Shown here piece after piece: positions 46,105 through 53,496 of a DNA stretch of 64,000 nucleotides; within the stretch, counting starts at the first letter, position 1; each line of letters starts with the position of its first letter. Under the pieces are notes generated by a model that searched no databases, was not told the origin of the DNA, and saw only the letters and a program-made list of their open reading frames with translations. The position numbers and the translations under genes are program-made. This DNA is from Methylobacterium sp. WSM2598 (GTDB lineage: Bacteria > Pseudomonadota > Alphaproteobacteria > Rhizobiales > Beijerinckiaceae): the NCBI RefSeq assembly GCF_000379105.1, contig NZ_KB900609.1, forward strand, positions 6,223,866 to 6,287,865. Reading direction: 5' to 3'.

Positions 46105-46120
46105 TGCTAGCATGCTAGCA
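46105..46120. promoter_or_regulatory. operator-like double palindrome at the RHH gene start
   Basis: TGCTAGCATGCTAGCA is a perfect 16-bp palindrome made of two tandem TGCTAGCA half sites, each itself palindromic. It ends seven bases before the ribbon-helix-helix ATG, where the ribosome binding site would be. RHH proteins often bind such tandem sites in their own promoter. Confidence 0.7.
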
Positions 46121-46127
46121 AATTGCC

Positions 46128-46313
46128 ATGACCGGACGGAACGACGGCCGCGGCACGCCGGAAGGCCGCACCAAGCAGCAATTCAACGTGTACCTGCCGC
46201 CGGACCTCGTCCGGCGGGTCAAGTACCGCGCCCTCGACGCGCAGATGTCCCTCTCGGACCTCGTCGCGGCCGCGCTGGAATCGTACTTGCAGCGAGGAGG
46301 ACGGGATGGGTGA
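46128..46313 (+). CDS. ribbon-helix-helix (CopG/Arc-type) DNA-binding protein
   Basis: A 61-residue protein. After a basic N-terminus, KQQFNVYLPPDLVRRVKYRA forms the beta strand and first helix, and LDAQMSLSDLVAAALESYLQ the second helix of a ribbon-helix-helix fold, as in CopG or antitoxin regulators. There is no Shine-Dalgarno; the palindrome at 46105-46120 lies right before the start, so a leaderless or short-leader transcript with autorepression is possible. Its stop overlaps the start of the next (VOC) gene by eight bases, so the pair forms one unit. Confidence 0.8.
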   Translation: MTGRNDGRGTPEGRTKQQFNVYLPPDLVRRVKYRALDAQMSLSDLVAAALESYLQRGGRDG

Positions 46314-46720
46314 CGGGGCAGCGGACCGGTTCGGTCTGCAGGTCCCGCCGATGGTGCACGTGGCGGAGCTCGCGCCCGCCATCGGCTTCTACGAGCGGCT
46401 CGGCGGGTCCCTGGTGTATGGCAGCCGGGACGGGGATTGGGCGCTGGTGCGCTTCGGCGGCTCGCTCCTCAGCCTGCTGGCGCATCCGCCCGGTCCCGGG
46501 GCGGGAGCGGTCGAGCTGCACTTCGCCAGCGCCACTTCGCCAGCGCCACTTCGCCAGCGCGGAGCCGCTGGAGCGGCTGGAGGCGCATCTGCGGCTGCGG
46601 GCGCCCGACCGCATCGCCCGGGGCGTTGCCGACGAGGCGTTCGGCCGTATGCTGACGCTGCGCGGGCCGGACGGGCTGCGGATCAAGGTGCTCGAACTGG
46701 ACCGCGGCCTGATCGCCTGA
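46306..46720 (+). pseudogene. VOC/glyoxalase-superfamily gene, frameshifted by a 14-bp tandem repeat
   Basis: The frame from ATG 46306 (MGDGAADRFGLQVPP) encodes a glyoxalase-like start: VHVAELAPAIGFYERLGGSL, ALVRFGGSLLSLLAHPP, VELHFASA. Three copies of a 14-bp repeat follow at 46519-46560, and the matching C-terminus (EPLERLEAHLRLRAPDRIAR, then GRMLTLRGPDGLRIKVLELD) is in another frame ending at 46720. With one repeat copy the frame is restored and gives a smooth 128-residue VOC protein. Two extra copies add 28 bases and shift the frame. One or four copies would be in frame, so the gene may switch by slippage. It overlaps the upstream RHH gene. Substrate unknown; family members include fosfomycin and bleomycin resistance proteins and dioxygenases. 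Confidence 0.85.
46519..46560. repeat. 14-bp tandem repeat inside the VOC gene
   Basis: Three perfect copies of CACTTCGCCAGCGC (46519-46532, 46533-46546, 46547-46560). The copy number sets the reading frame of the surrounding gene. Confidence 0.97.
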
Positions 46721-46853
46721 GGGGCGCGGTCCCGGGCGTCGCCGCGCCGCCCGCGCGGATGACGGGCGGCGGCACGGAGGCGGCGATGGACGGTGCGGCG
46801 CGGGTGCGGGAGGCCTTCGCGGTCCGGCCGGGGCGCGAGCGCCGGGGCGGGGG

Positions 46854-47477
46854 ATGATGCCCCTCGACCTCTACCTCGCCTTCGTGGCCGCGAGCGTCGT
46901 CCTGGTGCTGATCCCGGGGCCGAACGTGGCGCTGATCGTGGCGAACAGCCTCGCGCACGGCGCGCGGGCCGGCCTCGCCACGGTGGCGGGGACGAGCGCC
47001 GCGATGGCGGTGCAGCTCGCGCTGACGGCGCTCGGCGCGACGACGCTCCTCGCCGCCCTGGCGGGCTGGTTCGGCTGGCTGCGCCTCCTCGGCGCGGCCT
47101 ACCTGGTCTGGCTCGGCCTGCGCGCGTGGCGCGCGCCGCCCCTCGACCTCGCGGCGGCCCGCCCCGCCCCCGGCGGCGCCCGCGCGATGATCGGGCGCGG
47201 GTTCCTCGTCGCGCTGGTCAATCCGAAGACGCTGCTGTTCTACGCGGCCTTCCTGCCGCAATTCCTGACCCCGGACGGCGACGCCCCGGGCCAGCTCCTG
47301 CTCCTCTGCGCCACCTTCCTGGCCATCGCGGCCGGCCTCGACAGTCTCTGGGCCGTCCTCGCGGGGCGGTTGCGCGGGGCGCTGCGCCTGCCCGGGCGCT
47401 GGCGCAACCGCCTCTCCGGCCTCGGCCTGATCGGGGCCGGGCTCGGCCTCGCGCTCGCCCGCCGGCCCACCGGCTGA
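46854..47477 (+). CDS. LysE/RhtB-family amino-acid exporter
   Basis: A 207-residue inner-membrane protein with about six hydrophobic segments. The N-terminal LysE signature is VLVLIPGPNVALIVANSLAH, followed by GARAGLATVAGTSAAMAVQL and the later FLVALVNPKTLLFYAAFLPQ. The family exports basic or neutral amino acids and homoserine lactones; the substrate here is open. Two ATGs are adjacent at the start. It lies 133 bp after the broken VOC gene. Confidence 0.93.
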   Translation: MMPLDLYLAFVAASVVLVLIPGPNVALIVANSLAHGARAGLATVAGTSAAMAVQLALTALGATTLLAALAGWFGWLRLLGAAYLVWLGLRAWRAPPLDLAAARPAPGGARAMIGRGFLVALVNPKTLLFYAAFLPQFLTPDGDAPGQLLLLCATFLAIAAGLDSLWAVLAGRLRGALRLPGRWRNRLSGLGLIGAGLGLALARRPTG

Positions 47478-47698
47478 GCGGGCGGCGATCCGGCCGGACC
47501 GATCGGCACCCGGGGAGGGACCGGGCGTCATCGTCGCGTCGAGCAGCACGCTCGGTCAGTCCGACCCTCGGTCAATCTATCGAAGCAGAACCTCAGGACC
47601 GCAGACTATTTCGAGCGCGCATCAATCCTGCCTTAACGGTGGAGGGCCGATCGTGCCCTTAGAGCAGGCCGAGGGATGGATTGCCCCTCGCGGGGCTC

Positions 47699-48997
47699 AT
47701 GGTGGGGGCGGAACGGCTGGCGATGGTGCGCTCCGGGAGAATTCGTTCCGACCGCGTGGCCGCGCTCCTCGACGCGCTCGGCGCGGAGGAGCAACGCCTC
47801 CTGCTTCAGGAGGCCGACGAGGCCCTGCGCCGCCGCATGGGCGCCGTCATCCTCCGCGGCCGCTTGGCGCGGCTGTTCGCCGAGAGCTCGCGGCGGGCCC
47901 GCGGCCGCATCGCGCGGGCGTGGCTGGCCGGGGTGGTGACGATCAGCCTGGTCACGATCGGGCTCGACATCCTGTTCAATCCCGGCCTGCTCGGCCCGTC
48001 GCTGGCGATGCGCGGCCTCGTCATCCCGACCCTCTACGGGGCGCTGATCGGGGTCTGGCGGCGCCCGCGGCCGGCCTGGATCGAGGGGCTGACCCTGCCT
48101 CTCGCGGTGGCCGCCATGATGGTGACGGCCGGCCTGCTCGGCCCGCTGACGCGGCTGGGCAGCCACGACTACCTGCTCTGCGGCCTGTTCGGCATCGCGA
48201 CCGGGCTGGTGATCGTGCCGGTCCAGCTGCGCTGGACGGTGGCGGCGGCCGTCGTGGCGATCGGGATGTTCCTCGGCTTCGGGCTGGCGGGGCCGGAACC
48301 CTGGTCGCGGACCGCCGGGGTGACGCTCTACTGCGCCTGCGTGACCTACGGCATGATCGTGGCCCGGCACGCGATCAACAGCCTGCTCCAGCACGCCTTC
48401 CTGCTGCGGCTGAAGAGCGCCATCCAGGGCCGGCAGATCGCCGCCGCCAACGCGCGCCTCGCCGTGCAGGCCGACACCGACCCGCTCACCGGGCTGCTGA
48501 ACCGCCGGGGCTTCGACGCGGCCGCCGCCGGGCTGTGGCGGGAGCCGGGGCGGGGCCGGCCCGTCGGCATCCTCCTCGCCGACATCGACGCGTTCAAGCG
48601 CCTGAACGACAGCGCCGGCCACGCCGCCGGCGACCGCTGCCTGGAGGCGGTCGCGGCGGCGATCCGGGCGAGCCTGCCGGAGGCGGCGCTCGTGGCGCGC
48701 TACGGCGGCGAGGAATTCGTCGCCCTGCTGGCCGACCCGGCGCCCGGCGAGCTCCTGCGCGCCGCCGAGGCGACGCGGGCCGCCGTGGCCGGGCTCGACC
48801 GGCCGCACCCGCTCGCCCCGGAGGGGATCGTCACGGTGAGCATCGGCGTCGCCGAGAGCGCCGGAGCGGTCGACCGCGACGCCCTCGACCGGCTGATCGC
48901 CGAGGCCGACCTGGCCCTCTACCGCGCCAAGGCGGAGGGCCGGAACCGGGTCAGCGCGGCCCGCCCGCCGCGACCGCCCGAGGCCGAGGCGGCGTGA
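47699..48997 (+). CDS. membrane-bound diguanylate cyclase (GGDEF)
   Basis: Makes cyclic di-GMP. It has 432 residues: a cytoplasmic N-terminal helical part, about six membrane segments (roughly 75-230) such as LAGVVTISLVTIGLDILF and LTLPLAVAAMMVTAGLL, a short coiled linker and a GGDEF domain (about 265-420). The active site is GGEEF in ARYGGEEFVALL, preceded by DTDPLTGLLNRRGFD and LLADIDAFKRLND. No clear RxxD inhibitory site is seen before GGEEF. The periplasmic input signal is unknown. An in-frame TTG at 47681 is an alternative start. Confidence 0.93.
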   Translation: MVGAERLAMVRSGRIRSDRVAALLDALGAEEQRLLLQEADEALRRRMGAVILRGRLARLFAESSRRARGRIARAWLAGVVTISLVTIGLDILFNPGLLGPSLAMRGLVIPTLYGALIGVWRRPRPAWIEGLTLPLAVAAMMVTAGLLGPLTRLGSHDYLLCGLFGIATGLVIVPVQLRWTVAAAVVAIGMFLGFGLAGPEPWSRTAGVTLYCACVTYGMIVARHAINSLLQHAFLLRLKSAIQGRQIAAANARLAVQADTDPLTGLLNRRGFDAAAAGLWREPGRGRPVGILLADIDAFKRLNDSAGHAAGDRCLEAVAAAIRASLPEAALVARYGGEEFVALLADPAPGELLRAAEATRAAVAGLDRPHPLAPEGIVTVSIGVAESAGAVDRDALDRLIAEADLALYRAKAEGRNRVSAARPPRPPEAEAA

Positions 48998-49123
48998 GGG
49001 CGCGGCGGGCGGGACCGTGGCCACGGCCCCGGGCCGCCGACACTCTCGACGCATCGACGCAAGCCAGCGGCTTGGCGAAGGGCCGAGCCCGGAACCGGCG
49101 CTCATCGGGCATGAGCGTCGGGA

Positions 49124-50293
49124 TCAGGCGGCGCAATCGCGGATGAGGCCGCGCAGGAAGGCCTCGCCCGCCTCGAAGGCCGCGACCGTGATGTACTCGT
49201 CGGGCTGGTGGGCTTGGTCGATCGAGCCCGGGCCGCAGACGATGGTCGGCAGGCCCTCGCGCTGGAAGCGGCCCGCCTCGGTGGCGTAGGGCACCGAGAT
49301 CGTGCGGTTGCGCCCGGCGAGCCGCAGGCCCAGCCGCTCCGCGGCCGAGCCCGGATCCGGCGACAGCCCCGGCACGGAGGCGTCCCGCACCGTCTCGATG
49401 CGCCCGTAGGGCCCGAAGCGGTTCAGGCGCTCGCGCGCCACCGTCTCGGCGGCGGCCGCGAAGCGGCGCGGGACCTCGTCGAGGTCGAGGTCGGGCAGAC
49501 CGCGGAACTCCCACTCGAAGGTGCAGCGCCCCGGCAGGATGTTGCGCACGGTGCCGCCGCCGATCACCCCCACATGCACCGTCGAGTAGGGCGGATCGAA
49601 GCGGCCGCTCGGGTCGCCGCGGGCGATGAGCTCGTCGGCGATCCGGTTGAGCTCGGCCACGAGTTCGGCCGCCGCCATCACCGCGTTCGCCCCGAGGGCG
49701 GGCTTCGACGAGTGGGCCTCGTGGCCCAGCACCGTGGTCACGAAGGTGGCGACGCTCTTGTGCGCGTCCGCCACTTCGAGCCCGGTCGGCTCGCCGACGA
49801 TCACGGCGCCCGGGCGCGGCAGGTCGATGCCGAACCGGGCGATCGCGTCCACGACGCCGAGGCAGGTGGTCTCCTCGTCGTAGGAGAGGAGCAGGTGGAT
49901 CGGCCGGGCGAGGTCGGCGGCGAGCATCTCCGGCACGAGGCCGAGGCAGAGCGCGCAGAAGCCCTTCATGTCGACGGCGCCGCGGCCGTGGAGGCGCCCC
50001 TCCGCCAGCCGCAGCCGGAAGGGGTCGCTCGTCCAGTCCTGCCCGGCGGGGGAGACCACGTCGGTGTGGCCGGAGAGCACGACGCCGCCGTCCCGCATCG
50101 GGCCGATCGTGGCGAAGAGCGCGGCCTTGTCGCCGGCGCGGTTGGGCACGCGGACGAACGGCACGCCGAGCCCCGCGAGGTACTCCTCCACGAAGGCGAT
50201 CAGGGGAAGGTTCGACTTCTCGCTGCTCGTGTCGAAGGCAACGAGCCGCTCGAGCAGGGCGAGCGGCGTCAGGGTCGGGCCGGCATGGGTCAT
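49124..50293 (-). CDS. argE: acetylornithine deacetylase
   Basis: Zn-dependent M20-family hydrolase that releases ornithine from N-acetylornithine. It has 389 residues. Metal ligands fall in VVLSGHTDVVSPAGQDW, LHGRGAVDMKGFCALCL and LLSYDEETTCLG, and HEAHSSKPALGANAV marks the dimerisation domain. The C-terminal GSIDQAHQPDEYI holds another metal ligand. ATG 50293 opens MTHAGPTLTPLALLERL. The argD and argF genes lie 3.2 kb away on the other strand. Confidence 0.94.
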   Translation of the reverse strand: MTHAGPTLTPLALLERLVAFDTSSEKSNLPLIAFVEEYLAGLGVPFVRVPNRAGDKAALFATIGPMRDGGVVLSGHTDVVSPAGQDWTSDPFRLRLAEGRLHGRGAVDMKGFCALCLGLVPEMLAADLARPIHLLLSYDEETTCLGVVDAIARFGIDLPRPGAVIVGEPTGLEVADAHKSVATFVTTVLGHEAHSSKPALGANAVMAAAELVAELNRIADELIARGDPSGRFDPPYSTVHVGVIGGGTVRNILPGRCTFEWEFRGLPDLDLDEVPRRFAAAAETVARERLNRFGPYGRIETVRDASVPGLSPDPGSAAERLGLRLAGRNRTISVPYATEAGRFQREGLPTIVCGPGSIDQAHQPDEYITVAAFEAGEAFLRGLIRDCAA

Positions 50294-50372
50294 CGGGATC
50301 CGGAAGACGTGAACGAGGGCGCTGCGCAGCCTACGCGGCTCCGGGCCCCCGTCCAGCGGCGCGGCGATGCGC

Positions 50373-50765
50373 TCAGTGCATGACCCGGCGCACGTGCGGC
50401 ACGTCGAGGGAGAAGGCCGGGATCGCCGCCTCGAAGCTCTCGCCGTCCGCCGTCGCCATCGTGTAGGTGCCCTCCATGGTGCCGTTCGGCGTCGGCAGCG
50501 GGCAGCCGCTCGTGTAGCTGAACGATTCACCCGGCCCGAGCACCGGCTGCTTGCCGACGACCCCGGCCCCGCGCACCTCCTGGAGGGCGCCCCGCCCGTC
50601 GACGATGCGCCAGTGCCGCGAGCGCAACTGCACCTTGTCACGCCCGTTATTGGTGATCTCGACCGTGTAGGCGAAGAAGTAGCGGCTCTCGTCCGGCGAG
50701 GATTCCTCCTCCACGAAACGGGGCGTGACGGTCACGCTGATGCCGCGGGTCTCGGCCTTGTACAT
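50373..50765 (-). CDS. apaG: ApaG protein
   Basis: A 130-residue immunoglobulin-like fold protein of unclear role (linked to cobalt and magnesium efflux or to Ap4A metabolism through gene context). ITNNGRDKVQLRSRHWRIVD, VRGAGVVGKQPVLGPGESFS and YTSGCPLPTPNGTMEGTY are conserved. ATG 50765 opens MYKAETRGISVTVTPRF; the longer open frame upstream has no similarity. It is divergent from the dcd-like gene. Confidence 0.96.
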   Translation of the reverse strand: MYKAETRGISVTVTPRFVEEESSPDESRYFFAYTVEITNNGRDKVQLRSRHWRIVDGRGALQEVRGAGVVGKQPVLGPGESFSYTSGCPLPTPNGTMEGTYTMATADGESFEAAIPAFSLDVPHVRRVMH

Positions 50766-50938
50766 CCGGGAGCCTCCGGGGTCGCGGCCGCCCCGAAAAC
50801 CGGAGCCGCCGCCCAGCCGCGCCGTGGTACGGTCCGCCGCCACCCGCGTCAATCGGCAGCGCGGCGCGTGCGCATTCCGCCGGGACCTTCACGCATCCGA
50901 AAGGCCCGTCTACGACATTCGCCCGGAGAGGACCGGTC

Positions 50939-52024
50939 ATGGTGGCGTTGCGCGACGGAATACAGGCGGCGGAGAGCATCGTGGGCCTGCGCGCGGCCGG
51001 GGTGATCCGCACCGAGGCGCCCTTCGCGGACGACCAGGTCCAGCCCGCGAGCCTCGACCTGCGCCTGGGGCGGAAGGCCTACCGGGTCCGCGCCAGCTTC
51101 CTGCCCGGCCGCACCCGGGACGTCGCCGCCTGCCTCGCCAAGCTCAAGCTGCACGAGATCGACCTGCGCCAGGGCGCCGTGCTGGAGACGGGCTGCGTCT
51201 ACATCGCCGAATTGCAGGAGGGCCTCGCCCTGCCGCCCGACCTCGCGGCGAGCGCCAATCCCAAGAGCTCCACCGGCCGCATCGACGTCTTCACCCGGGT
51301 GATCACCGACCAGGCGCGCGAGTTCGACATGGTCGAGCCCGGCTATGCCGGGCCGCTCTTCGCCGAGATCTCGCCGCGCACCTTCCCGGTCCTGGTGCGC
51401 ACCGGCTCGCGCCTGTCCCAGATCCGCTTCCGGAAGGGGTCCGTGCGCCTCGGCGACGAGGCGCTGGCGCGGCTGCACGCGCAGAGCCCGCTCGTCAGCG
51501 CGCCCGATCCCTCCTTCCAGGGCGGGGTGGCGGTGTCGGTGGACCTCGCGGGCTTCGACGGGCTGATCGGCTACAGGGCCAAGCGCCATACCGGCCTCGT
51601 CGACGTCGACCGGCCGCGCGCCTACCCGGTCGGGGAGTTCTGGGAGCCCCTGCGGGCGGACGGCTCGGGCACGCTGATCCTCGATCCCGGCCAGTTCTAC
51701 ATCCTGGCCTCGAAGGAATGCGTGCAGGTGCCGCCGGACTTCGCCGCCGAGATGGTGCCCTTCGACCCCCTGGTGGGCGAGTTCCGCGTCCACTACGCGG
51801 GCTTCTTCGATCCGGGCTTCGGCCATGCCGAGGCGGGCGGGGCGGGGGCGCGGGCGGTGCTGGAAGTGCGCTCCCGCGACGTGCCCTTCATGCTGGAGGA
51901 CGGCCAGATCGTCGGGCGGCTGGTCTACGAGCGCATGGCCGAGCGGCCGGCCGCCCTCTACGGCGAGCAGGCCGGCTCGAACTACCAGGCCCAGGGCCTC
52001 AAACTCTCGAAGCACTTCGTGTAG
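50939..52024 (+). CDS. dcd: 2'-deoxycytidine 5'-triphosphate deaminase, double-length form
   Basis: Deaminates dCTP to dUTP for thymidylate synthesis. At 361 residues it is about twice a normal Dcd and contains two dUTPase/Dcd-fold halves. The N-terminal half has QVQPASLDLRLGRKAYRVRA and SANPKSSTGRIDVFTRVITD, where SSTGR matches the catalytic region. The second half has YILASKECVQVPPDFAAEMV and FRVHYAGFFDPGFGHAEAGG. This tandem form is known in alphaproteobacteria. ATG 50939 follows GAGAGGACCGGTC. Confidence 0.9.
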   Translation: MVALRDGIQAAESIVGLRAAGVIRTEAPFADDQVQPASLDLRLGRKAYRVRASFLPGRTRDVAACLAKLKLHEIDLRQGAVLETGCVYIAELQEGLALPPDLAASANPKSSTGRIDVFTRVITDQAREFDMVEPGYAGPLFAEISPRTFPVLVRTGSRLSQIRFRKGSVRLGDEALARLHAQSPLVSAPDPSFQGGVAVSVDLAGFDGLIGYRAKRHTGLVDVDRPRAYPVGEFWEPLRADGSGTLILDPGQFYILASKECVQVPPDFAAEMVPFDPLVGEFRVHYAGFFDPGFGHAEAGGAGARAVLEVRSRDVPFMLEDGQIVGRLVYERMAERPAALYGEQAGSNYQAQGLKLSKHFV

Positions 52025-52036
52025 GGGCGGGCCCCG

Positions 52037-52804
52037 TCAGGCCCGGAAGCCCTCGAACACCATCTGGTCGGCGTGGAGCCGCGCCCGCGCGACCTGCGCG
52101 GGCGTGCGCACGGTCCAGGTCATGACCGGGCGCCCGCCCAGCAGCCGGGCGAGGTGGGTGGCCGCGTTGGGCAGGTCGTCGACCCGCCAGGACAGGAAGT
52201 CCGGCCGGCTCTCGGCGAAGTGCAGGAGGTGGGCGAGGCTCGCCCGCGCCTCCGGGCTCATCCCCGCATAGGCGCCCTCCTCGGCATCGTTCTCCCGGCG
52301 GCTCTCGGCGACGATGCCGCGCGGCAGACCGGGCGCGAGGTCGGCGAGGGCCGCCACCACCGCCGGATCGAAGGATTTCAGCGCCACCGGCCCCGCATAG
52401 GCGGCCACCACCTCGGCGGTGCGGCGGGCGAGCGCGAGGTCGCCGTCGAAGCGCGACTTCACCTCGACGACGAGGGGCGTGCGCCCGGCGATCCGGGAGA
52501 GGAAGGCGGGCAGGGTCGAAACGCGCTCCGGGCCGCCCAGCAGGGAGAGCCCGGCGAGGTCGGCGGCGTCCCGCTCGCGCACCAGGCCGGGCGCGCCGCA
52601 GAGGCGCCCGAGCGCCTCGTCGTGGAACACCATCGCCTCGCCGTCCCGGCTCAGCTGGACGTCGCACTCGATCGCGTAGCCGAGGGCGATCGCCGCCTCG
52701 GCCGCCGCGAGCGAGTTCTCGGGCAGGCCGGCGGCGCGGTCGTGCAGGCCGCGATGCGCGATCGGCCGCGCGGTCAGCCAGGCGGGGGCGAGGGCCGGGG
52801 TCAT
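52037..52804 (-). CDS. glycerophosphodiester phosphodiesterase family protein
   Basis: Hydrolyses glycerophosphodiesters to glycerol-3-phosphate. It has 255 residues and no signal peptide, so it is probably cytoplasmic like UgpQ. The active-site motifs are IAHRGLHDRAAGLPENSLAA and IECDVQLSRDGEAMVFHDEA; the second is a Glu-Asp metal site. PLVVEVKSRFDGDLALARRT follows. Its ATGA start overlaps the RidA stop by four bases, so they are co-expressed. Confidence 0.93.
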   Translation of the reverse strand: MTPALAPAWLTARPIAHRGLHDRAAGLPENSLAAAEAAIALGYAIECDVQLSRDGEAMVFHDEALGRLCGAPGLVRERDAADLAGLSLLGGPERVSTLPAFLSRIAGRTPLVVEVKSRFDGDLALARRTAEVVAAYAGPVALKSFDPAVVAALADLAPGLPRGIVAESRRENDAEEGAYAGMSPEARASLAHLLHFAESRPDFLSWRVDDLPNAATHLARLLGGRPVMTWTVRTPAQVARARLHADQMVFEGFRA

Positions 52805-53274
52805 CGGACTTCGAACATGCCCTCGACCTCGACCACCGCGTCGAGGGGCAGTTCGGCGACGCCGACCGTCGAGCGGGCGTGGCGCCCGCGCTCGCCGAGC
52901 ACCTGCACCATCAGGTCCGAGGCGCCGTTCATCACCCCGGCGACGGCCGAGAAGCCCGGCGCCGTGTTGATGAAGCCGCCGAGGCGGATGCAGCTCACCA
53001 CCGCGTCGTCGAGGTTCCCGACCGCCGCCTGGAGCTGGGCGAGCACGTTGAGGGCGCAGAAGCGGGCGGCCTCGGTGGCCGCCTCGGGGCTCACCTCGGC
53101 CCCGACCTTGCCCTTGTGGCGGGAATCGAGCTGGCCGTCCGGCCCGAAGCAGAGCTGGCCGGAGACCACCACGAGGTTGCCGGCCCGCTTGAACGGGACG
53201 TAGTTCGCCACCGGGGCGGCGGCCGGGGGCAGGACGAGGCCGAGATCCTTCAGGCGGTCGAGCGTGGCGCTCAT
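52801..53274 (-). CDS. RidA/YjgF-family protein
   Basis: A 157-residue chorismate-mutase-like fold protein of the RidA superfamily, whose members deaminate reactive enamines. NLVVVSGQLCFGPDGQLDSR, FINTAPGFSAVAGVMNGASD and ARSTVGVAELPLDAVVEVEG follow the family. It belongs to the longer YjgF-like group, so the catalytic Arg of true RidA should be checked. ATG 53274 opens MSATLDRLKDLGLVLPP. It lies divergent from argD and overlaps the phosphodiesterase gene. Confidence 0.9.
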   Translation of the reverse strand: MSATLDRLKDLGLVLPPAAAPVANYVPFKRAGNLVVVSGQLCFGPDGQLDSRHKGKVGAEVSPEAATEAARFCALNVLAQLQAAVGNLDDAVVSCIRLGGFINTAPGFSAVAGVMNGASDLMVQVLGERGRHARSTVGVAELPLDAVVEVEGMFEVR

Positions 53275-53388
53275 GCGGGTCTCCCAATGTGCGTCGAATC
53301 GGTGGCGGCTGTCTCGCCCGAGGAGGGCCCTCATGGCAAGCCTGCCACAGGCAAGCGGCGGGGCGCCGCCGCCGCGCGGGCCCCGGCG

Positions 53389-53416
53389 TTGACAGGCCGG
53401 CCCCGATCCCTAGTAT
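53389..53416 (+). promoter_or_regulatory. sigma70-type promoter of argDF
   Basis: A consensus -35 TTGACA (53389-53394), a 16-base spacer, then TAGTAT (53411-53416). It lies 80 bases upstream of the argD GTG. Transcription should begin near 53423. Confidence 0.75.
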
Positions 53417-53426
53417 TCGCGCGCGT

Positions 53427-53455
53427 GCCGCCCTTCGAGGCGGCGCTTTCTTTTT
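53427..53455 (+). terminator. intrinsic-terminator-like hairpin in the argD leader
   Basis: The stem GCCGCC (53427-53432) pairs with GGCGGC (53439-53444) around the loop CTTCGA, then GC and CTTT-type tract TTTCTTTTT (53447-53455). It is the best U-tract hairpin in the window. It sits just downstream of the argD promoter and 42 bases before the start codon, so it would end transcription early unless prevented. Confidence 0.65.
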
Positions 53456-53496
53456 GGCCGCCTTTCTGCGGGGGCGGCCGCGACGGAGACGGAATC

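Noticed and set aside
45383..46720. A 445-codon open frame across the PRC, RHH and VOC genes
   Set aside because: It is out of frame with the PRC and RHH genes. Only its last part is real, as the shifted C-terminus of the VOC gene.
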